Shown here in pieces: positions 62,526 through 64,000 of a stretch of 64,000 nucleotides of DNA. The stretch is taken from the NCBI RefSeq assembly GCF_020164535.1, contig NZ_JAIQZC010000001.1:620001-684000 (forward strand), in the 5' to 3' direction. Below the pieces are notes generated by a model, which was not told where the DNA came from, made no database searches, and saw only the letters and a program-made list of their open reading frames with translations. Source of the DNA: Psychroflexus montanilacus (GTDB lineage Bacteria > Bacteroidota > Bacteroidia > Flavobacteriales > Flavobacteriaceae). The stretch's first letter is position 1. The number at the start of each line of letters is the position of its first letter. The position numbers and the translations under genes are program-made.

Positions 62526-63479
62526 TTAAATGTCAAGGATTGTTTTATAAAAAGGCTCCACTGGTCCTTTTACGACATAAGAACCTACCGGTGCAGCAGC
62601 TTTTTTGAAACGCTGATCCAGATGCGAGTTTTCATGATCCCAGTACGATTCCCAAACCCCATGCATGATATAATTTCGATAATCGCCATGTGTTTTGGCT
62701 CCACGTAAAATTTCAGTGGTCACTGCTTTTTTGTAGTTTGAGTTATCCTTAGCTCCGGCCAATCCTGTTTCTGAGGTATGTGGTTTAAACGTATTTTGAG
62801 CTATGCTTAAAAGGCCTTTCACTTGTTCTTCAAAAGCCTCTGTATGCTTTGCCTTTATGCTAACGTGATTTGCTACTGTAATGGTGTTTTTAAGACCATG
62901 CTTATAATTCAAGAATGTTTTAAGCTCACTTGGATGGCTAAAGACCTTCTCTCTGTTACCAGCGGCTATCGTTACCATAGGTTCACCCGTAAACTCTAAA
63001 AACAGGTCTGTCTTTCCATTTGGACTATACATGAAATTCACTTCGCTTAAATGGTCTTTAATCAGGTTGTTAGCGCCGTAAAATTTTAAATTTTCAAAAG
63101 AATTAAACCTTACCAGTAACAAATACACATAAGGCATGCTTCCGCTTTCGGCTCCCTCTTCAAAAGCATTGGCGAGAGCTCCTTTATAGCTGGCCGGAAG
63201 ATTTTTCACCATAGTTGAATCCCCAACCATTTGCTTCAAACTAAATCCTAAAAATCCATCATACTGACTTATTTCTGAATTGACTAATTCTTTTATTTTA
63301 GACTCAACCTCCTTATGTATTGGTTTTGCTACTCTAAATGAACAGGTAGCGGAAAAAACACCATCAATTATAGGTTCTTCTAGTAAATCTTCTTTTTGAA
63401 AACCTCTAGCAAATAATCCTCCTGACATTAAAGTGCCAGTGGCGAACGCACTGTTTCTTAAAAATTCACCTCTTTTCAT
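62526..63479 (-). CDS. Exported protein resembling two antibiotic-monooxygenase-like (ABM) domains
   Basis: A 317-residue protein with an N-terminal MKRGEFLRNSAFATGTL, which looks like the Bacteroidota form of a Tat or anchor signal. Two ferredoxin-like halves are suggested: residues about 35-200 (GVFSATCSFRVAKPIHKEVESKI, YVYLLLVRFNSFENL) and about 205-310 (TVANHVSIKAKHTEAFEEQVKGLL, YIMHGVWESYWDHENSHLDQRF). These look like quinol/antibiotic monooxygenase domains, but catalytic residues cannot be assigned. It is second in the ArsR-linked cluster. The role is uncertain. Confidence 0.6.
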   Translation of the reverse strand: MKRGEFLRNSAFATGTLMSGGLFARGFQKEDLLEEPIIDGVFSATCSFRVAKPIHKEVESKIKELVNSEISQYDGFLGFSLKQMVGDSTMVKNLPASYKGALANAFEEGAESGSMPYVYLLLVRFNSFENLKFYGANNLIKDHLSEVNFMYSPNGKTDLFLEFTGEPMVTIAAGNREKVFSHPSELKTFLNYKHGLKNTITVANHVSIKAKHTEAFEEQVKGLLSIAQNTFKPHTSETGLAGAKDNSNYKKAVTTEILRGAKTHGDYRNYIMHGVWESYWDHENSHLDQRFKKAAAPVGSYVVKGPVEPFYKTILDI

Positions 63480-63491
63480 AAATGTATGGTT

Positions 63492-63722
63492 TTATAAAAA
63501 AGATTCTATTTCTGACACATCGCCAGCTTTACCTTTTATTTTTATCTCTTCATCAATCACCAAAACTGGAGTAGAAAGCACATTGTATTTCATGATCTCC
63601 TGGATGTCTTCAATCTTTTCAACATTGGCCTTTACACCCTTGTTATCTAGTGCTTTATTGACATTGTTGAACATAGTCTTACACTTTGGACAACCTGTTC
63701 CTAATATTTTAATTGATCTCAT
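63492..63722 (-). CDS. CxxC thioredoxin-like small protein (TM0996/MTH895 family)
   Basis: A 76-residue minimal thioredoxin-fold protein with the redox pair CPKC (residues 11-14, GTGCPKCKTM) and the cis-Pro segment STPVLVIDEE. Such proteins regularly sit beside ArsP/DUF318 permeases and ArsR regulators and may keep the permease or its substrate reduced. Its start is 20 bases after a predicted transcription start within an ArsR-type operator. Confidence 0.88.
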   Translation of the reverse strand: MRSIKILGTGCPKCKTMFNNVNKALDNKGVKANVEKIEDIQEIMKYNVLSTPVLVIDEEIKIKGKAGDVSEIESFL

Positions 63723-63746
63723 TAGATTGCTTTTTACGATTAACTG

Positions 63747-63762
63747 TTCGCAAATATACGAA
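63747..63762. promoter_or_regulatory. ArsR-type operator 1 covering the promoter -7 element
   Basis: TTCG-CAAATATA-CGAA is an inverted repeat. On the minus strand its centre reads TATATTTG (63751-63758), an exact -7 promoter element for the thioredoxin gene. A regulator bound here would block transcription directly. Confidence 0.65.
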
Positions 63763-63775
63763 CTATAATTCTCAA

Positions 63776-63791
63776 TTCGTAAAAATACGAT
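63776..63791. promoter_or_regulatory. ArsR-type operator 2
   Basis: TTCG-TAAAAATA-CGAt, nearly the same dyad as operator 1 and 29 bp from it, upstream in the direction of transcription. A further half-site (TACGATTAA) lies near 63735. Confidence 0.55.
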
Positions 63792-63805
63792 TGAAGATGT
63801 GAAAA

Positions 63806-64000
63806 ATTATTTTAAAGCAGAAGAAAGAAGTTGTTTCGCCAGCTCAAAATTTTCTCTATTGATGCAGTATTTGATTGTAGGAGAAGAAATATTACCTTGA
63901 ATGAGTCCTGCATTTTTCAATTCCTTGAGGTGCTGAGATAGCGTAGATTTTGCAACAGGTAGTATTTCTGCCATGTCTCCATGAAAGCAACAGGCTTGAG
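63806..64000 (-). CDS. ArsR-family transcriptional regulator (5' end outside window)
   Basis: The minus strand is open from the window edge to a TAA at 63806, giving at least 64 C-terminal residues. They read QACCFHGDMAEIL, then VAKSTLSQHLKELKNAGLI (the DNA-recognition helix and wing start of the ArsR/SmtB winged helix), then a C-terminal helix ending LLSSALK. The CC pair just before the recognition helix is in the place where As(III)-sensing ArsR proteins carry CxC, so a thiol-based sensor of a metalloid or persulfide is likely. It is followed on the same strand by two matching operators and the thioredoxin gene. Confidence 0.85.

Overview
The window looks like a chromosomal segment of a marine-type member of the Flavobacteriaceae (Bacteroidota). 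Support comes from the moderately AT-rich base composition, the many TAnnTTTG -7 promoter elements typical of this phylum, a TonB-dependent receptor with a carboxypeptidase-regulatory-like N-terminal domain, DUF5916 and PorT-like outer membrane proteins, lipoproteins with acidic residues after the lipobox Cys, and fused DoxDA and FmdE-like sulfur/redox genes. The genus cannot be fixed from the sequence alone.

Layout. 1-11.8 kb: the end of a DUF5916 outer membrane protein, a small barrel protein, and five paralogous secreted two-domain barrel proteins, split by gamma-glutamyltransferase and an ATP-pyrophosphatase of the diphthine-ammonia ligase type. 11.8-18.3 kb: a divergent Nramp transporter with altered metal-binding motifs coupled to a DUF2891 lipoprotein, a Na+/Ca2+ exchanger, an SDR oxidoreductase and PepD. 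18.3-22.7 kb: an array of about eleven dyad-symmetric repeats (family A) holding a GIY-YIG gene, then an ECF sigma / membrane protein / barrel protein operon. 22.8-39.5 kb: RNase P RNA; a TonB receptor-hydrolase-phosphodiesterase operon; an endonuclease/exonuclease/phosphatase protein; alanine dehydrogenase; a duplicated-domain lipoprotein; an exported KatG; an M28 peptidase; and a 1.6-kb mosaic of family B repeats.

40.5-53.3 kb is an AT-rich DNA phosphorothioation (Dnd) island. A repressor-dndC-dndD-dndE operon on the minus strand converges on a six-gene plus-strand operon: a PLD-nuclease/superfamily 2 helicase, a 67-aa protein, a zinc-hook SMC-like ATPase, a 159-aa protein, a GIY-YIG nuclease and a large DGQHR (DndB-like) protein. 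No recognisable DptFGH is present, so the plus-strand operon is a candidate alternative phosphorothioate-coupled defence module. It is the best candidate here for a poorly described system. dndA is absent, so a cysteine desulfurase would have to come from elsewhere.

53.5-64 kb: a di-heme cytochrome c peroxidase, a DoxDA/DsrE/DoxX thiosulfate-oxidation operon, a 200-bp triple tandem repeat, an HU-like protein, a second repeat cluster (family B) holding another GIY-YIG gene, and an operon controlled by an ArsR-type regulator (CxxC thioredoxin, monooxygenase-like protein, two rhodaneses, ArsP/DUF318 permease, DinB, FmdE-like protein). The DoxDA and ArsR clusters together suggest that sulfur or metalloid redox chemistry is a theme of the right end.
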